Positions 25,706 through 39,564 are shown, counted from the first letter of the stretch. The stretch is 57,214 bases of DNA from Pelomonas sp. KK5 (GCF_001984095.1 NZ_LYVQ01000005.1:1-57214); one strand, 5' to 3'. The notes: a model not told the origin generated them from the sequence alone. Translations and numbers: made by a program.

Positions 25706-26167
25706 ATGCACCAGCCCAGACCGCTGACCCGCGCCGACCTGCCAGGCATCTGGCGGGTGCGCTACGCCGTGCGCGAGAACACGCTGGTGCCCGGCCGCAT
25801 CAGCGACGAAGAAGTGATCGAGCGCATGGAGACCACCGGCCGCGGCTGGGGCTTCGACGCGCCGGACGGCAGCCTCGCCGGCTTCGCCATCGCCTGCGGA
25901 GACACCGGCGGCGACAACGCCGGCCGCATCTGGGCGCTGTTCGTCCACCCGGAGCACCAGGGCCGCGGCTACGGCGGCCCGCTGCACGACACGATGGTCG
26001 ACTGGCTCTTCGCGCTGGGCCTGCCGCGCCTGTGGCTGGACACCGGCGCCGAGACCCGCGCGGTCGACTTCTACCTGCACCGCGGCTGGTCCATCGTGGG
26101 CCGCACCCACGCCGACTCGCTGCTGCTCGAACTGTTTCCCCACACCTACAAGCCCCACCGACCATGA
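25706..26167 (+). CDS. GNAT-family N-acetyltransferase
   Basis: A 153-residue single GNAT domain. The acetyl-CoA pyrophosphate loop reads VHPEHQGRGYGGPLHD, which matches the Q/RxxGxG/A pattern, and RLWLDTGAETRAVDFYLHRGW is the usual last beta-alpha unit. The ATG at 25706 (MHQPRPLTRADLPGIW) is the natural start. Its stop overlaps the esterase start (ATGA). The acceptor substrate cannot be told. Confidence 0.88.
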   Translation: MHQPRPLTRADLPGIWRVRYAVRENTLVPGRISDEEVIERMETTGRGWGFDAPDGSLAGFAIACGDTGGDNAGRIWALFVHPEHQGRGYGGPLHDTMVDWLFALGLPRLWLDTGAETRAVDFYLHRGWSIVGRTHADSLLLELFPHTYKPHRP

Positions 26168-26829
26168 ACCCGCTCGACGCCATCGAACTCGAAACCGCGC
26201 CCAATCCCACCGCCACGATCATCGTGCTGCACGGCCTCGGCGCCGACGGCAACGACTTCGTGCCGATCTGCAACGAACTGCAGCTCGATGCCGTCGGCCC
26301 GGTACGTTATGTCTTCCCGCATGCACCCGAGCGCGCGGTGACGATCAACGGCGGCTACCGCATGCGCGCCTGGTACGACATCCTCGGCGCCGACCTGGTG
26401 CGCCGCGAGGACGAGACCGGCCTGCGCGAATCGCAGCAGCAGATCGAGGCGCTGATCGAGCGCGAAGTGCAGCGCGGCATCGCGCCGGAGCGCATCGTGC
26501 TGATGGGCTTCTCCCAGGGCTGCGCGATGACGCTGATGACCGGCCTGCGCCACCCGCAGCGCCTGGCCGGCCTGGTGGGCCTGTCGGGCTACCTGCCGCT
26601 GGCCGACACCACCACCGCCGAGCGCCACGCCGCCAACGCCGCCACGCCGATCTTCATGGCCCACGGCCGCATGGACCCGGTCGTGCCGGTGGCCCGCGCC
26701 GCGGCCTCGCGCGATGCGCTGCAGGCGCTGGGCTATGCGGTCGAGTGGCATGAGTACCCGATGCCGCACTCGGTCTGCGCGGAGGAGATCGAAGACCTGA
26801 ACCGCTGGCTGCTCGCCCGGCTGGCCTGA
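26164..26829 (+). CDS. carboxylesterase / phospholipase (EstB-like alpha/beta hydrolase)
   Basis: A 221-residue cytoplasmic serine hydrolase of the acyl-protein-thioesterase/EstB group. It has an LHGLGADGNDF oxyanion region, a GFSQGCAMT nucleophile elbow, Asp in HGRMDPVVP and His in MPHSVC: a complete Ser-Asp-His triad. It is translationally coupled to the upstream acetyltransferase. Its natural substrate is probably short-chain esters. Confidence 0.93.
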   Translation: MNPLDAIELETAPNPTATIIVLHGLGADGNDFVPICNELQLDAVGPVRYVFPHAPERAVTINGGYRMRAWYDILGADLVRREDETGLRESQQQIEALIEREVQRGIAPERIVLMGFSQGCAMTLMTGLRHPQRLAGLVGLSGYLPLADTTTAERHAANAATPIFMAHGRMDPVVPVARAAASRDALQALGYAVEWHEYPMPHSVCAEEIEDLNRWLLARLA

Positions 26830-26837
26830 ACGATCGC

Positions 26838-27197
26838 TCAGGCCCCGCCGGCGCCGAACCGGATCGCCGCCTGCGGCGCGTGCTCGCGCACGACATGGAG
26901 CAGGCGCTCGAACAGCAGGGCGTGGCGCTCCTGCAAGCGCAGGCCCGCGCCGATCAGCACGCAGTCGAAGGCGCGGGCCTGCAGCCGCGCGGCGGTGACG
27001 GCCTCGGCCGTCTCGCCGTAGTCCACCAGGCCCAGTTCGCAGTCGTAGCCGGCGGCGGCGAAGGCTGCCTCGTCGGCGGCCAGCGCGGCCCAGCGCTGGA
27101 TGATCTTGTCGCCGCTGAAGGCGGCGAAGTCGGAGGCGCCGTCCTCGATGAGGTCGGGGTTCAGGCCGATGAGCAGGGCAGTGGGGCGGGCGGACAT
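26838..27197 (-). CDS. conserved hypothetical protein
   Basis: A 119-residue soluble protein starting MSARPTALLIGLNPDLIEDG, with a GGGGG ribosome site just before the ATG. The alternating beta/alpha pattern, with CVLIGAGLR near residue 80 and Ala-rich helices, suggests a small Rossmann-like or receiver-like fold without catalytic motifs. It follows the response-regulator gene on the same strand after 80 bases that include a hairpin. I do not recognise the family. Confidence 0.7.
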   Translation of the reverse strand: MSARPTALLIGLNPDLIEDGASDFAAFSGDKIIQRWAALAADEAAFAAAGYDCELGLVDYGETAEAVTAARLQARAFDCVLIGAGLRLQERHALLFERLLHVVREHAPQAAIRFGAGGA

Positions 27198-27259
27198 GCC
27201 CCCAACTTAGCGGCGGCCCGATGGCCGTTCAATTGACAAGCTAGGGCTTTACCAACTGC

Positions 27260-27277
27260 GACTTGTCAGCAAACAAG

Positions 27278-27279
<2 letters not shown>
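27260..27279 (-). terminator. hairpin at the end of the response-regulator gene
   Basis: GACTTGT, a six-base loop and ACAAGTC form a perfect 7-base-pair stem that overlaps the stop codon of the response-regulator gene. No T-run follows on the minus strand, so termination is uncertain; 3'-end protection is the alternative. Confidence 0.35.
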
Positions 27280-28332
<1,053 letters not shown>

Positions 28333-28336
<4 letters not shown>

Positions 28337-31300
28337 GTATGCGGGAAAGCTTGCAAGGCGCGTGCCACTCGGCCGTCCATCGCCTGCAACTGGAAATCCC
28401 GCGCCAGCATCCGCAATTCCGTCACGAATTGCTGGCTTGCCGGATCCTCGGCCAGCATGAGGTCGAGCTGCCGGTGGATGCCCTTGACGTGGCCGCGCTG
28501 GACCAGCTGCAGCAGCGCCTGCAGGTGCTCGCGGGAGGCGGTGGGCGTGGCCGGCGCCGCAACCGCCGCAACCGCCGCTACAGCCGCCGGCGCCGCCTCC
28601 CGCAAGCGCCACTGCAGCGCCAACGCGCGGCCCAGCCAGTCCAGCAGCTCGTCCACCCGCACCGGCTTGACGATGAAATCGCCCGGCGTGATGCCCAGCT
28701 CGTTCTCCAGCCCGCGGTCGAAGGCGTTGGCCGAGACGATGGCAGCCGGCGCATCCGACAGGCCCTGGCGGCGGATCGCGGCCAGCGTCTGCCAGCCGTC
28801 CAGGCCGGGCATGGCCAGGTCCAGCAGGATGGCCTCGGGCGGCCAGCCGGGGATCAGGGCCAGCGCCTCGGCGCCGCTGGCGGCCGTCATGACGTCGAAA
28901 CCGAGCGGCTCCAGCACCGCGCGCAGCAGCTGCCGGTCGGCCTCCTCGTTGTCGATCACCAGCACCCGGCGGGGCTGGCCTTCGAAGCCGATGCGGGCGG
29001 CACGCCGCCGCTGCTGGGCGATGGCGCCCTCGTGCAGCGTAGGCAGGAACAGCTTCAGCTCGAAGCAGGTGCCCTGCCCCGGTTCGCTCCTGACCTTCAG
29101 CTCGCCGCCCATCAGGTCGGCCAGCATCCTGGAGATGGTCAGGCCCAGGCCCGTCCCCGAACTGGCGCCGCCGGCCGCGGCGCCGCGCTCGAAGGGCTCG
29201 AACACCCGCGCCAGCTCGGCGGCGTCCATGCCCGGGCCGCTGTCCTCGATCTCGAAGCGGGCCATGTCGCGGGCATGGCGGATGCGCAGCGTGACGCCGC
29301 CTTCGGCGGTGAACTTGATCGCATTGCCGACGATATTGATGAGGATCTGCTGCACCCGTTTGGCGTCTGCCCGCACCCATTGCGGGAGGGCTGCATCAGC
29401 CTGGAATTCGAAAGCCAGGCCCTTGGCCGCCGCCTGCGGGCCCAGCAGCCGGGCCAGGTCGTCCATCGCCTCGGCGAAGGCCCAGGCCTGCGGCTCGAGC
29501 TTGAAGCGGCCGGCCTCGATGCGGGCCAGGTCCAGGCTGCCCTCGATCAGCGAGAGCAGGTGCTCGCCGCCGCGGCGGATCACCTTGACCGCCTGGCGCC
29601 GGTGCTCGGGCATGCGGGCGTCCTCGTCGAGGATCTGGGCGTAGCCGAGGATCGAGTTCAGCGGCGTGCGCAGCTCGTGGCTGATGGTCGTGATGTAGCG
29701 GGTCTTGGCCTCGTTGGCGCCATCGGCCTGGCGCTTGGCGAGCTGCAGCTGCGCGTCGGTCTCCTTGTGCGAGGCGATCTCGGCGAACAGCGCCTGGCTC
29801 TGGCGACGCGACTCCTCCTGCGCCACCTGCCGGCTCTTGTGCGTCAGCACCAGCCACCAGCCGATCACGCCCGAGGCCAGCAGCAGCACGACCAGCGAGC
29901 GGGTGTAGAACAGCAGCGCCAGCACCGGCATCACCAGCGCCATCAGGCCCAGGTACTGCACCAGGCCGTTCTCCAGCAGCGGCAGGAAGCGCTCGGGCAC
30001 CAGCTGGTGCAGCAGCGCGCGGCCCTGGGCTCCGAGCCGCGCGTGGGGCTTGCAGAGGTCGTCGCAGCGGGCGTCCAGCGAGCAGCACAACGAGCAGATC
30101 GGGCCCTGGTAGGCGGGGCAGTGGGCCATGTCGGCACCCTCGTACTCGCGCTCGCAGATGCAGCAGTAGCGCTTCGCCGGCGTCAGCGTGGTGGGCCTGG
30201 CGATGTAGTAGCGGCCCTTCGTCGCCCAGGCGATCAGCGGCGCGCAGATCATGGCCGCCACCAGCGCGATCAGTGCGGAGAAGGCCTGGGCCATCGGGCC
30301 GAAGAAGCCCAGGTGGGCGGTAACGCTCAGGATCGACGCAATCGCCATCGAGCCCACGCCCACCGGATTGATGTCGTACAGGTGCGCCCGCTTGAACTCG
30401 ATGCCCTTGGGCGACAGGCCCAGCGGCTTGTTGATCACCAGGTCGGCCACCACCGTCATGATCCAGGCGATGGCGATGTTGGCGTACAGGCCCAGCACCC
30501 GGTCCAGCGCCTGGAACAGCTCCATCTCCATCAAAAGCAGCGCGATCAGCGTGTTGAACACGACCCAGACCACGCGGCCCGGGTGGCTGTGCGTCAGCCG
30601 CGCGAAGAAGTTGCTCCAGGCCAGCGAGCCGGCATAGGCGTTGGTGACGTTGATCTTCAGCTGCGACACGATCACCAGCAGCGCGGTGGCCGCCACCGCC
30701 CAGCCGGGGCGGCTGAAGACGGTGTCGAAGGCGACCAGGTACATCTGGTTCGGGTCCACCGCGCGGTCGCTGGGCACCATCAGGCTGATCGCCAGGTAGG
30801 CCAGCACCGCGCCGCCCAGCATCTTGGCCACGCCGGGGATCACCCAGCCGGGGCCGCCAGCGAAGACCGCCGCCCGCCAGCGCCACTTGCGGCCCGGCTG
30901 CGGCTCGGGCATGAAGCGCAGGTAGTCGGCCTGCTCGCCCATCTGGGTGATCAGCGCGATGCCCACCGTCATGGCCGCGCCGAACAGCGGCAGCTTGAAG
31001 GCTCCCCCGGTGCCGTGGATGCCGGCATAGCTGCCTACTTGAGCGAGCAGGTCCGGATAGCGGCTGAACACGAAGCAGTAGGGCAACACCAGCATCGCCA
31101 GCCACAGCGGCTGGGTCCAGGCCTGCAGCTTGGCGATGGCGGTGACGCCATGGGTCACCAGCGGCAGCACCACCAGCGCGCAGAGCAGGTAGCCCCAGGC
31201 CGGCGGGATGTCGAAGGCGAGATCCAGCGCGTAGGCCATGATCGCCGCCTCCAGCGCGAAGAAGATGAAGGTGAAGCTGGCGTAGATCAGGCTCGTCAGT

Positions 31301-31677
31301 GTGGAGCCGATATAGCCGAAGCCGGCGCCGCGGGTCAGCAGGTCCATGTCCACGCCGTGACGCGCCGCATAGACCGAGATCGGCCAGCCGGCCAGCAGGA
31401 TGACCAGCCCGGTGGCGAGGATCGCCCAGAAGGCGTTGACGAAGCCGTACTCCACCAGCAGCGTCGCCCCCACCGCCTCCAGCACCAGGAAGGACGAGGC
31501 GCCGAAGGCCGTGTTCGCCACCTGCCGGGCCGACCAGCGGCGCGACGCATGGGGCGTGAAGCGCAGCGCGTAGTCCTCCAGCGTCTCGGAGGCGACCCAG
31601 GCGTTGTAGTCCCGGCGGATCTTGATGACGCGCTGGACGGGTTCTGGAGCATGGACCGGGGCTGGCGGGGACGGCAT
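28333..31677 (-). CDS. NCS1 permease-fused hybrid sensor histidine kinase
   Basis: A single 1114-residue membrane protein. Residues about 40-490 are an NCS1 (cytosine/purine/allantoin-type) transporter with about 12 helices ([45 protein letters not shown]). Residues 505-542 form a Cys-rich segment with nine Cys ([26 protein letters not shown]), probably a metal site. Two helices follow at about 575-612. The kinase has His667 in [10 protein letters not shown]-box [10 protein letters not shown]1 DSGPGM and G2 GTGLGL. The REC domain has Asp953 (LLDLAMPG) and Lys1004. The last 80 residues may be an Hpt-like helical tail. It is divergent from ureA and coupled to its regulator. Sensing of urea or a purine-derived ligand through the transporter domain is inferred. 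Confidence 0.95.
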
Positions 31678-31734
31678 GCTGCCTTTCTATCAAGACCCGT
31701 GCCGCTGGCATTGAACGTGCTGGCTTCCGCTGCC

Positions 31735-32037
<303 letters not shown>

Positions 32038-32056
32038 GATACGAGGACGCACCAAG

Positions 32057-32611
32057 ATGAAGAAAAACACGCTGCTGATCGCCCTGACCCTCTGTGCCGC
32101 ACCGGCCTTCGCCCATGTCGGCGCCGACGGTGCCGCGCACCATCACGGGTTCACCGACGGGCTCATCCACCCCTTCACCGGCATCGACCACCTGGCCGCG
32201 ATGCTGGCCGTCGGCATCTGGAGCGCCGGCTCGGTGCAGCGCCGCTGGGCGGCGCCGCTGATGTTCGTGGCGATGCTGCTGGCGGGCGCGCTGCTCGCCC
32301 GAGCCGGCGTGGCCTTCCCGGCCGTCGAGACGATGATCGCCGGCTCGCTGCTGGCCGCCGGCGCCCTGCTGCTGGCGCCGCGGCAGCTGCCGCTGGGCGG
32401 GCTGGTGATGGGCGGCTTCGCGCTGTTCCATGGGGCGGCGCATGGCGTCGAGTTGGCGGGTTACGCGGCGCTGGCGGGGATGGTCGCCGGCACCGCCGCG
32501 CTGCACGTCCTCGGCATCGGCCTCGGCTTGCAGATGCGCCGCTACGCGGACTGGCTGCCGCGCGTCGCCGGCGCCGCCATCGCGCTGATCGGCCTGGGCC
32601 TGCTCGCATGA
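32057..32611 (+). CDS. ureJ: HupE/UreJ membrane protein (probable nickel permease)
   Basis: A 184-residue membrane protein with a cleavable signal (AAPAFAHVG), a His-rich mature N-terminus ([26 protein letters not shown]) and six hydrophobic helices. [16 protein letters not shown] and FHGAAHG are the HupE/UreJ metal-binding signatures. It lies between ureA and ureB and overlaps ureB by 4 bases. It most likely imports nickel for the urease active site. The ATG at 32057 is chosen over the upstream frame because it gives a proper signal peptide and follows a GAGG site. Confidence 0.93.
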   Translation: MKKNTLLIALTLCAAPAFAHVGADGAAHHHGFTDGLIHPFTGIDHLAAMLAVGIWSAGSVQRRWAAPLMFVAMLLAGALLARAGVAFPAVETMIAGSLLAAGALLLAPRQLPLGGLVMGGFALFHGAAHGVELAGYAALAGMVAGTAALHVLGIGLGLQMRRYADWLPRVAGAAIALIGLGLLA

Positions 32612-32919
32612 TCCCGGGCGAACTGCTGATCGACGACGAGACCGCCGTCCATCAGCTCAACCCCGGCCGCCGCACGCTCACCGTCGTCGTCGAGAACACC
32701 GGCGACCGCCCGATCCAGGTCGGCTCCCACTACCACTTCGCCGAGACCAACGCGGCGCTCAGCTTCGACCGCGCCGCCGCCCGCGGCATGCGGCTGAACA
32801 TCGCCTCCAGCCTGGCGGTGCGCTTCGAGCCGGGGCAGCAGCGCACGGTCGAGCTGGTCGACTACGCCGGCGACCGCGAGGTCTGGGGCTTCCGCGGACA
32901 AGTGCAAGGAAAACTCTGA
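32608..32919 (+). CDS. ureB: urease beta subunit UreB
   Basis: A 103-residue structural subunit. [49 protein letters not shown] and [15 protein letters not shown] are all conserved. The ATG overlaps the ureJ stop, and ureC follows with no gap. Confidence 0.98.
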   Translation: MIPGELLIDDETAVHQLNPGRRTLTVVVENTGDRPIQVGSHYHFAETNAALSFDRAAARGMRLNIASSLAVRFEPGQQRTVELVDYAGDREVWGFRGQVQGKL

Positions 32920-34641
<1,722 letters not shown>

Positions 34642-34685
34642 CGTACGCGGCCTGATCGCCAGCCGGCCGCAGCCGGGCTTCTTGC

Positions 34686-37001
34686 TCACGCTGCGCGACG
34701 GCTCAGGTGCTGCTGCGCCGAGCGCAGGATGCGCACCGGGATCGACTTGTAGGAGGGCGTGCCGCTCTCCTCGTCGATGTAGTCCAGCGGCACCAGCACA
34801 TTGGCCTCGGGGTAGTAGGCGGCGACCGAGCCGGGCGCGATGTCGTACTCGATCACGGTGATGCCGTCGAGCTTCAGCGGCCGGCCGCTCGTCATCGTCT
34901 CGATGACGACGAGGTCGCCGTGTTCCAGGCCGCGCTGCGCCATGTCGGCCGGGTTCATGAACAGCACGTCGCGGCGGCCGAACACGCCGCGGTAGCGGTC
35001 GTCCATGCCGTAGATCGTCGTGTTGTACTGGTCGTGGCTGCGGATGGTCACCAGGCACAGCACACCCGCGTCCCAGGGCAGGTAGCTCTGCCGCAGGCCG
35101 GGGAAGACCGAGAAGATCGCCTTGCCCGAGGGCGTCGGCCACCGGCGCTCGGTCGGGGGCAGCGGCATGCGGAAGCCACCGGGCACGCGGATGCGCTCGT
35201 TGTACCGGTCGAAGCCGGGGATGGTCCGCTCGATGCAGTCGCGGATGCGGTCGTAGTCCTTGACCAGCTCCATCCACCGGACCGTGCTGCCCGGCAGCGT
35301 CGCCGCCGCCATGCCGGCCACGATGGCCGGCTCCGAGCGCAGCTGCGCCGAGGCCGGGCGCAGCCGGCCTGCCGAGGCGTGCACCATGGACATCGAATCC
35401 TCGACGGTGATCGACTGAGGGCCGCTGGCCTGCACGTCCAGCTCGGTGCGGCCGATCACCGGCAGGATGAAGCTCTCCTTGCCGACCAGCAGGTGCGAGC
35501 GGTTCAGCTTGGTACCGAGGTGGACGCTGAGGTCCAGCTTGCGCATCGCCGGGAAGCTCGATGCCGGATCCGGCATCGCCACCGCGAAGTTGCCACCCAG
35601 GCAGATCAGCGCCCTGGCCCGCCCCTCGACCATCGCCTGCATCGTCTTCACCGCGTCGTGCCCGTGGCCGCGCGGCGGTGCGAAGCCGAACTCGGCCTGC
35701 AGCGCGTCGAGGAAGGCGTGCGAGGGCTTCTCGGTGATGCCCACCGTGCGGTTGCCCTGCACGTTCGAGTGGCCGCGCAGCGGGCAGATGCCGGCGCCGG
35801 GGCGGCCGAAGTTGCCGCGCAGCAGCAGCAGGTCCGCGATCAGGCGGACGTTGGCCGTGCCGGTGTTGTGCTGGGTCAGGCCCATGCCGTAGGTGACGAT
35901 GGTCGACCTGGCCCTGGCATAGGCCTCGGCCACCTGCTCCAGGTCGGCGCGGGCCAGGCCGCTCTCCTTCTCGATCGCCGGCCATTCGGTGGCGGCGAGG
36001 TCGGCGGCCAGCGCTGCGAAGCCTTCGGTGTGCTCGGCGATGAAGCCGTGGTCCAGCACGCCGCCGCGCACGTCTTCCAGCGCCAGCAGCGCCTTCATGA
36101 TGCCCTTCAGCGCCGCGGCGTCGCCCCCGGCCTTGACCTGGAAGTAGGTCGAGGCGATGCTGGTGGAACCGAAGGTCGCCATCTCGATCAGGTCCTGCGG
36201 ATCGGCGAAGCGCTCCAGCGCCCGCTCGCGCAGCGGGTTGAAGACGATGATCGGCACCTTGCGGCGGGCCGCCTCGTGCAGCGTGCCCATCATCCGCGGG
36301 TGGTTGGTGCCGGGGTTGTGGCCCATCGAGATGATCAGCTCCGTGGCCTCGAAGTCGGCCAGCGACACCGTCCCCTTGCCGATGCCGATCGACTGCGGCA
36401 GGCCCACGCTGGTGGCCTCGTGGCACATGTTCGAGCAGTCGGGGAAGTTGTTCGTGCCGTACTCGCGGGCGAACAGCTGGAACAGGTAGGCCGCCTCGTT
36501 GGACGCACGGCCCGAGGTGTAGAACTCCGCCTCGTCCGGCGAGGCCAGGCCGCGCAGCACCTCGCCGATGCGCGCGAAGGCGGCCTCCCATTCGACCGGC
36601 ACGAACTTGTCGCTGGCCGCGTCATAGGCCATCGGGTGGGTCAGCCGGCCGAAGTCCTCCAGCTGGTAGTCGGTATACGTCGCCAGCAGCTCGGTGACCG
36701 TGTGCTGCGCGAAGAACTCGGGCGTCACGCGCTTGCTGGTGGCCTCCCAGGTGACGGCCTTGGCGCCGTTCTCGCAGAACTGGAAGGTGGACTTGTGCTC
36801 CTTGTCGGGCCAGGCGCAGCCGGGGCAGTCGAAGCCGCTGGGCTGGTTGGTGCGCATCAGCACGATCGGCGCCTCCAGCACCTCCAGCGCGTCCATCTGG
36901 TGGCGCACCGCATTGGCCGTGGCCTTCAGCGCGCCCCACCCGCCGGCCGGGCCGTCGTAGCGGCGGATGCCGGGTACGTCTCGCTTGCTCCTGCTTGCCA
37001 T
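34686..37001 (-). CDS. FdhF/YdeP-family molybdopterin oxidoreductase
   Basis: A 771-residue formate-dehydrogenase-like Mo/W-bisMGD enzyme of the YdeP branch. The N-terminal Fe-S region has FDCPGCAWPD and FCENGAK. The catalytic-domain block NFPDCSNMCHEATSVGLPQSIG follows; its NMCHE Cys stands where FdhF has its Mo-binding residue. Further blocks are MGHNPGTNHPRM, IVTYGMGLTQH and GRPGAGICPLRGHSNVQG. The MGD-binding C-terminal domain holds VTIRSHDQYNTTIYG. Start: ATG at 37001 with a GGAGG site. No fdhD or electron partner is adjacent. YdeP homologues are linked to acid resistance, but the reaction is unknown. Confidence 0.92.
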   Translation of the reverse strand: MASRSKRDVPGIRRYDGPAGGWGALKATANAVRHQMDALEVLEAPIVLMRTNQPSGFDCPGCAWPDKEHKSTFQFCENGAKAVTWEATSKRVTPEFFAQHTVTELLATYTDYQLEDFGRLTHPMAYDAASDKFVPVEWEAAFARIGEVLRGLASPDEAEFYTSGRASNEAAYLFQLFAREYGTNNFPDCSNMCHEATSVGLPQSIGIGKGTVSLADFEATELIISMGHNPGTNHPRMMGTLHEAARRKVPIIVFNPLRERALERFADPQDLIEMATFGSTSIASTYFQVKAGGDAAALKGIMKALLALEDVRGGVLDHGFIAEHTEGFAALAADLAATEWPAIEKESGLARADLEQVAEAYARARSTIVTYGMGLTQHNTGTANVRLIADLLLLRGNFGRPGAGICPLRGHSNVQGNRTVGITEKPSHAFLDALQAEFGFAPPRGHGHDAVKTMQAMVEGRARALICLGGNFAVAMPDPASSFPAMRKLDLSVHLGTKLNRSHLLVGKESFILPVIGRTELDVQASGPQSITVEDSMSMVHASAGRLRPASAQLRSEPAIVAGMAAATLPGSTVRWMELVKDYDRIRDCIERTIPGFDRYNERIRVPGGFRMPLPPTERRWPTPSGKAIFSVFPGLRQSYLPWDAGVLCLVTIRSHDQYNTTIYGMDDRYRGVFGRRDVLFMNPADMAQRGLEHGDLVVIETMTSGRPLKLDGITVIEYDIAPGSVAAYYPEANVLVPLDYIDEESGTPSYKSIPVRILRSAQQHLSRRAA

Positions 37002-37261
37002 GGAAACCTCCGTCTCGTCGTCGTTGATCGCTGGGATCGACTGTAGGCAGCGGGAGCCGCGGCCATGGAGTCCAGTTGGGGCGTTAGGCGAAGAGTACAG
37101 TTGCCGCCGCTCAGGCGGTAGCCGGCCATCACAGCGAGGTGTCCGGATGCGCCGCCGGCTTGCCCGCAGGAAGGCCGTTTCCCCGGCGTGGTGCTGCAGG
37201 AAGCAGGTGTCGAAGGCGCCTGAGCGCTCACATGCGCCGATCCGCGCACCCTCAGGCGGCG

Positions 37262-38545
37262 CTAGTGCAAGGCCCGTTCCCAGCGCCCGAGGCCCGTCGC
37301 CGTCATCGCATAGATCACGCCGTTGAGCGCAAACGCCCCGACGGCCACCACGGCGACGCCAACGCCGATCGCACCCGGACCGACCGGCAGCACCGCCGAG
37401 GTCATGGCCACCAGCGTCGGCGCTGAAGCGCTGGCGAGATTCGACACGGCGTTGGCGAGACCGGAGCCGAAGCCGCGCTTGCTTGGCGGCAGCGCGGCCT
37501 GGATGGCCAGGAAGCTGAGCGTCATCGCCATCATCGAGATCACGCCGCTCACGATCAGCGCGCCGATCAGCACGTGGGCGCTGGAGCCGCCGAATGCCAT
37601 CAGGCATGGTGCGCAGAGCAAGGCAGCGATGGCGCAACTGCGCAAGCGGCCCGGGCTGCCGAAGCGCTTGTAGGCCCAAGCGTCGATGTAGCCGGCAGCG
37701 ATCGGACCGAGCGAGCCCGCGATCGTCGCGATCGCGCCGAACGCGAAGCCGACCTGCTGGGCGTCGAAACCGTGCTGGCGGCTCAAGACCGTGGGCAGCC
37801 AGGCCAGGTTCGCCGTGTCGGCCAGCGAGAACAGTGCCGATCCCAGCACCATCGCGCCGACCAGCAGCAGGGGCAGCGCGGGCCTGCCGTCCGATGAGGC
37901 GACCTCCGGCGTGTCGGAATGACGCTGGCGGGTCTCGCGCAGCACGGCGATCAGCGGCAGCAGCAGCAGATTGCTCGCCGCCAGCAGTGCGACGGCCTGC
38001 CGCCACGGTTCCAGGCCTGCCAGCAGCGGCCAGTCCTTGAAGACGCCGGCCTGTGCCGCATGGACCACGATGCCGCTGATCGCCGCGCCGATGGCCGGGC
38101 CGACACCGATGACCACGAACAGCGCGCCGACCGCCTTGCCGCGCCGCTCGGCCGGGAAGGCGTCGGCGATCCAGGTCATCGCCAGCGGGAACTTGACACC
38201 CGCCGCCGAGGCGACCAGCAGCCGCGCCACGGCGAGCTGTTCATAGCTCGACGCCAGCGCCGTGCCGATCGCGCCGCCCGTCCAGACCAGCAGCGCGCCG
38301 ATCAGCAGCCGGCGCCGCGAGAGCCGGTCTGCCAGCCATCCCCCACCGACGCTCATGACCATCGAAGGCACGGCAAACAGCGCGCCGATCAGCAGGCTGA
38401 ATTTCACGTCGCTGATGCCGAAGGTGCGCCGTACCGGATCGGCGATCTGCCCGAAGGGCGTCGTGGCCAGGCTGAGCGTGATGGTCACGAGGATCATCGC
38501 GACCAGCACCGCAAGCGCTTCCGTGCGGCGGTAAGTGGGGGTCAT
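37262..38545 (-). CDS. MFS transporter of the D-peptide locus
   Basis: A 427-residue major facilitator with 12 predicted helices. The loop motif GGGWLADRLSRRRLLIG (motif A) follows helix 2, and a repeated GSLGPIAAGYIDAW block lies in the second half. It is the last gene of the minus-strand operon, 20 bases after the dipeptide epimerase. It probably carries the peptide or amino-acid product across the inner membrane; an exporter is also possible. The 260 bases upstream of its far end (37002-37261) hold no gene that I can support. Confidence 0.88.
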   Translation of the reverse strand: MTPTYRRTEALAVLVAMILVTITLSLATTPFGQIADPVRRTFGISDVKFSLLIGALFAVPSMVMSVGGGWLADRLSRRRLLIGALLVWTGGAIGTALASSYEQLAVARLLVASAAGVKFPLAMTWIADAFPAERRGKAVGALFVVIGVGPAIGAAISGIVVHAAQAGVFKDWPLLAGLEPWRQAVALLAASNLLLLPLIAVLRETRQRHSDTPEVASSDGRPALPLLLVGAMVLGSALFSLADTANLAWLPTVLSRQHGFDAQQVGFAFGAIATIAGSLGPIAAGYIDAWAYKRFGSPGRLRSCAIAALLCAPCLMAFGGSSAHVLIGALIVSGVISMMAMTLSFLAIQAALPPSKRGFGSGLANAVSNLASASAPTLVAMTSAVLPVGPGAIGVGVAVVAVGAFALNGVIYAMTATGLGRWERALH

Positions 38546-38565
38546 GTCTTGCTTGCCTCGTGCGC

Positions 38566-39564
38566 TCAACCCCACAGCGCCGCCGCCGGCGCCTGGAGCC
38601 ATCCATTGTCGATCGTCATCGCCGGGACCCGATCCTCCCGCAGGAAGCCCAGCTCGAGGTCCACCACGTCCAGCCCCTGCGCGAGCACGAAGGCGGGCGC
38701 CACGGCCAGCGAGGTGCCGGACATCATGCCGACCATGATGCCCAGGCCCATCGCCTCGGCCTCGCGGCGCAGGGCCAGCGCCTCGGTCAGGCCGCCGGTC
38801 TTGTCCAGCTTGATGTTGATGAACTGGAAGCGGTCACGCACGGCGGCGAGCGAGCTTCGATCGAGGCAGCTCTCGTCCGCGCAGAAGACCATGTCGCCGG
38901 GTGGCTTGGGCATCTGGTCGTTGAACTGCGGCAGCATCGGCTGCTCGATCATGGCCACGCCGAGGCGTGAGCACAGCGGCAGCAGCCGCGCCAGTTCGTC
39001 CGGCGACCAGCCGCAGTTGGCATCCACCAGCAGCCGTATGCCCGGCACCGCCGCGGCGACGGCCTCCAGCCGCTCGGCGTCGCGCCCGTCGGCACTGCCG
39101 ACCTTGACCTTCAGCCAGCGACTGCCGCGATGGCCGCGGGCCTGTTCCTCCATCGCCGCCGGCGCATCGATGCCCAGCGTGGGCATCACCGGCACCGGAT
39201 TCATCGCGAGGCCCGCGAGCCGGCCCGCCCGGACGCCGATGCGCTTGCAATCGAGGTCCCACAGCGCGCAGTCGATCGCGTTGCGCAGCGGTGTGCGAGG
39301 CAGGCGCTGGAGGATGTTGTCGCGCGTGAGGCCGTCGAGCCAGGCCGGGTAGCAGCGGGCCTCGGGCACGACCTGCGCATCGGCCATCTGGGCCCGCGCG
39401 GCGGCCTCGTCCCATTCATGCGGCTCGCATTCGCCGACGCCGCTCGCCCCGTCCGCGGCGTTCATGCGGACGGTGAGGATCAGGCTGTGCGTGAAGGTGT
39501 AGCGAGAGATCGAGAAGGGCGAGATCAGCGGCCACTTCTGGAGTTGGGCAAGCAGCATGTTCAT
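38566..39564 (-). CDS. dipeptide epimerase-like enolase-superfamily enzyme, paralogue 1
   Basis: A 332-residue mandelate-racemase/muconate-lactonizing fold enzyme of the L-Ala-D/L-Glu epimerase group. The catalytic Lys pair is in WLKVKVGS. Metal ligands lie in LLVDANCGW, MIEQPM and FCADESC, and the second catalytic Lys is in NIKLDKTGGL. Dipeptide epimerases carry a C-terminal DxD that holds the substrate ammonium. Here the position reads DLELG, so it is DxE. It would invert the configuration of one residue of a dipeptide. It overlaps the isochorismatase-fold gene by 4 bases. Confidence 0.88.
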   Translation of the reverse strand: MNMLLAQLQKWPLISPFSISRYTFTHSLILTVRMNAADGASGVGECEPHEWDEAAARAQMADAQVVPEARCYPAWLDGLTRDNILQRLPRTPLRNAIDCALWDLDCKRIGVRAGRLAGLAMNPVPVMPTLGIDAPAAMEEQARGHRGSRWLKVKVGSADGRDAERLEAVAAAVPGIRLLVDANCGWSPDELARLLPLCSRLGVAMIEQPMLPQFNDQMPKPPGDMVFCADESCLDRSSLAAVRDRFQFINIKLDKTGGLTEALALRREAEAMGLGIMVGMMSGTSLAVAPAFVLAQGLDVVDLELGFLREDRVPAMTIDNGWLQAPAAALWG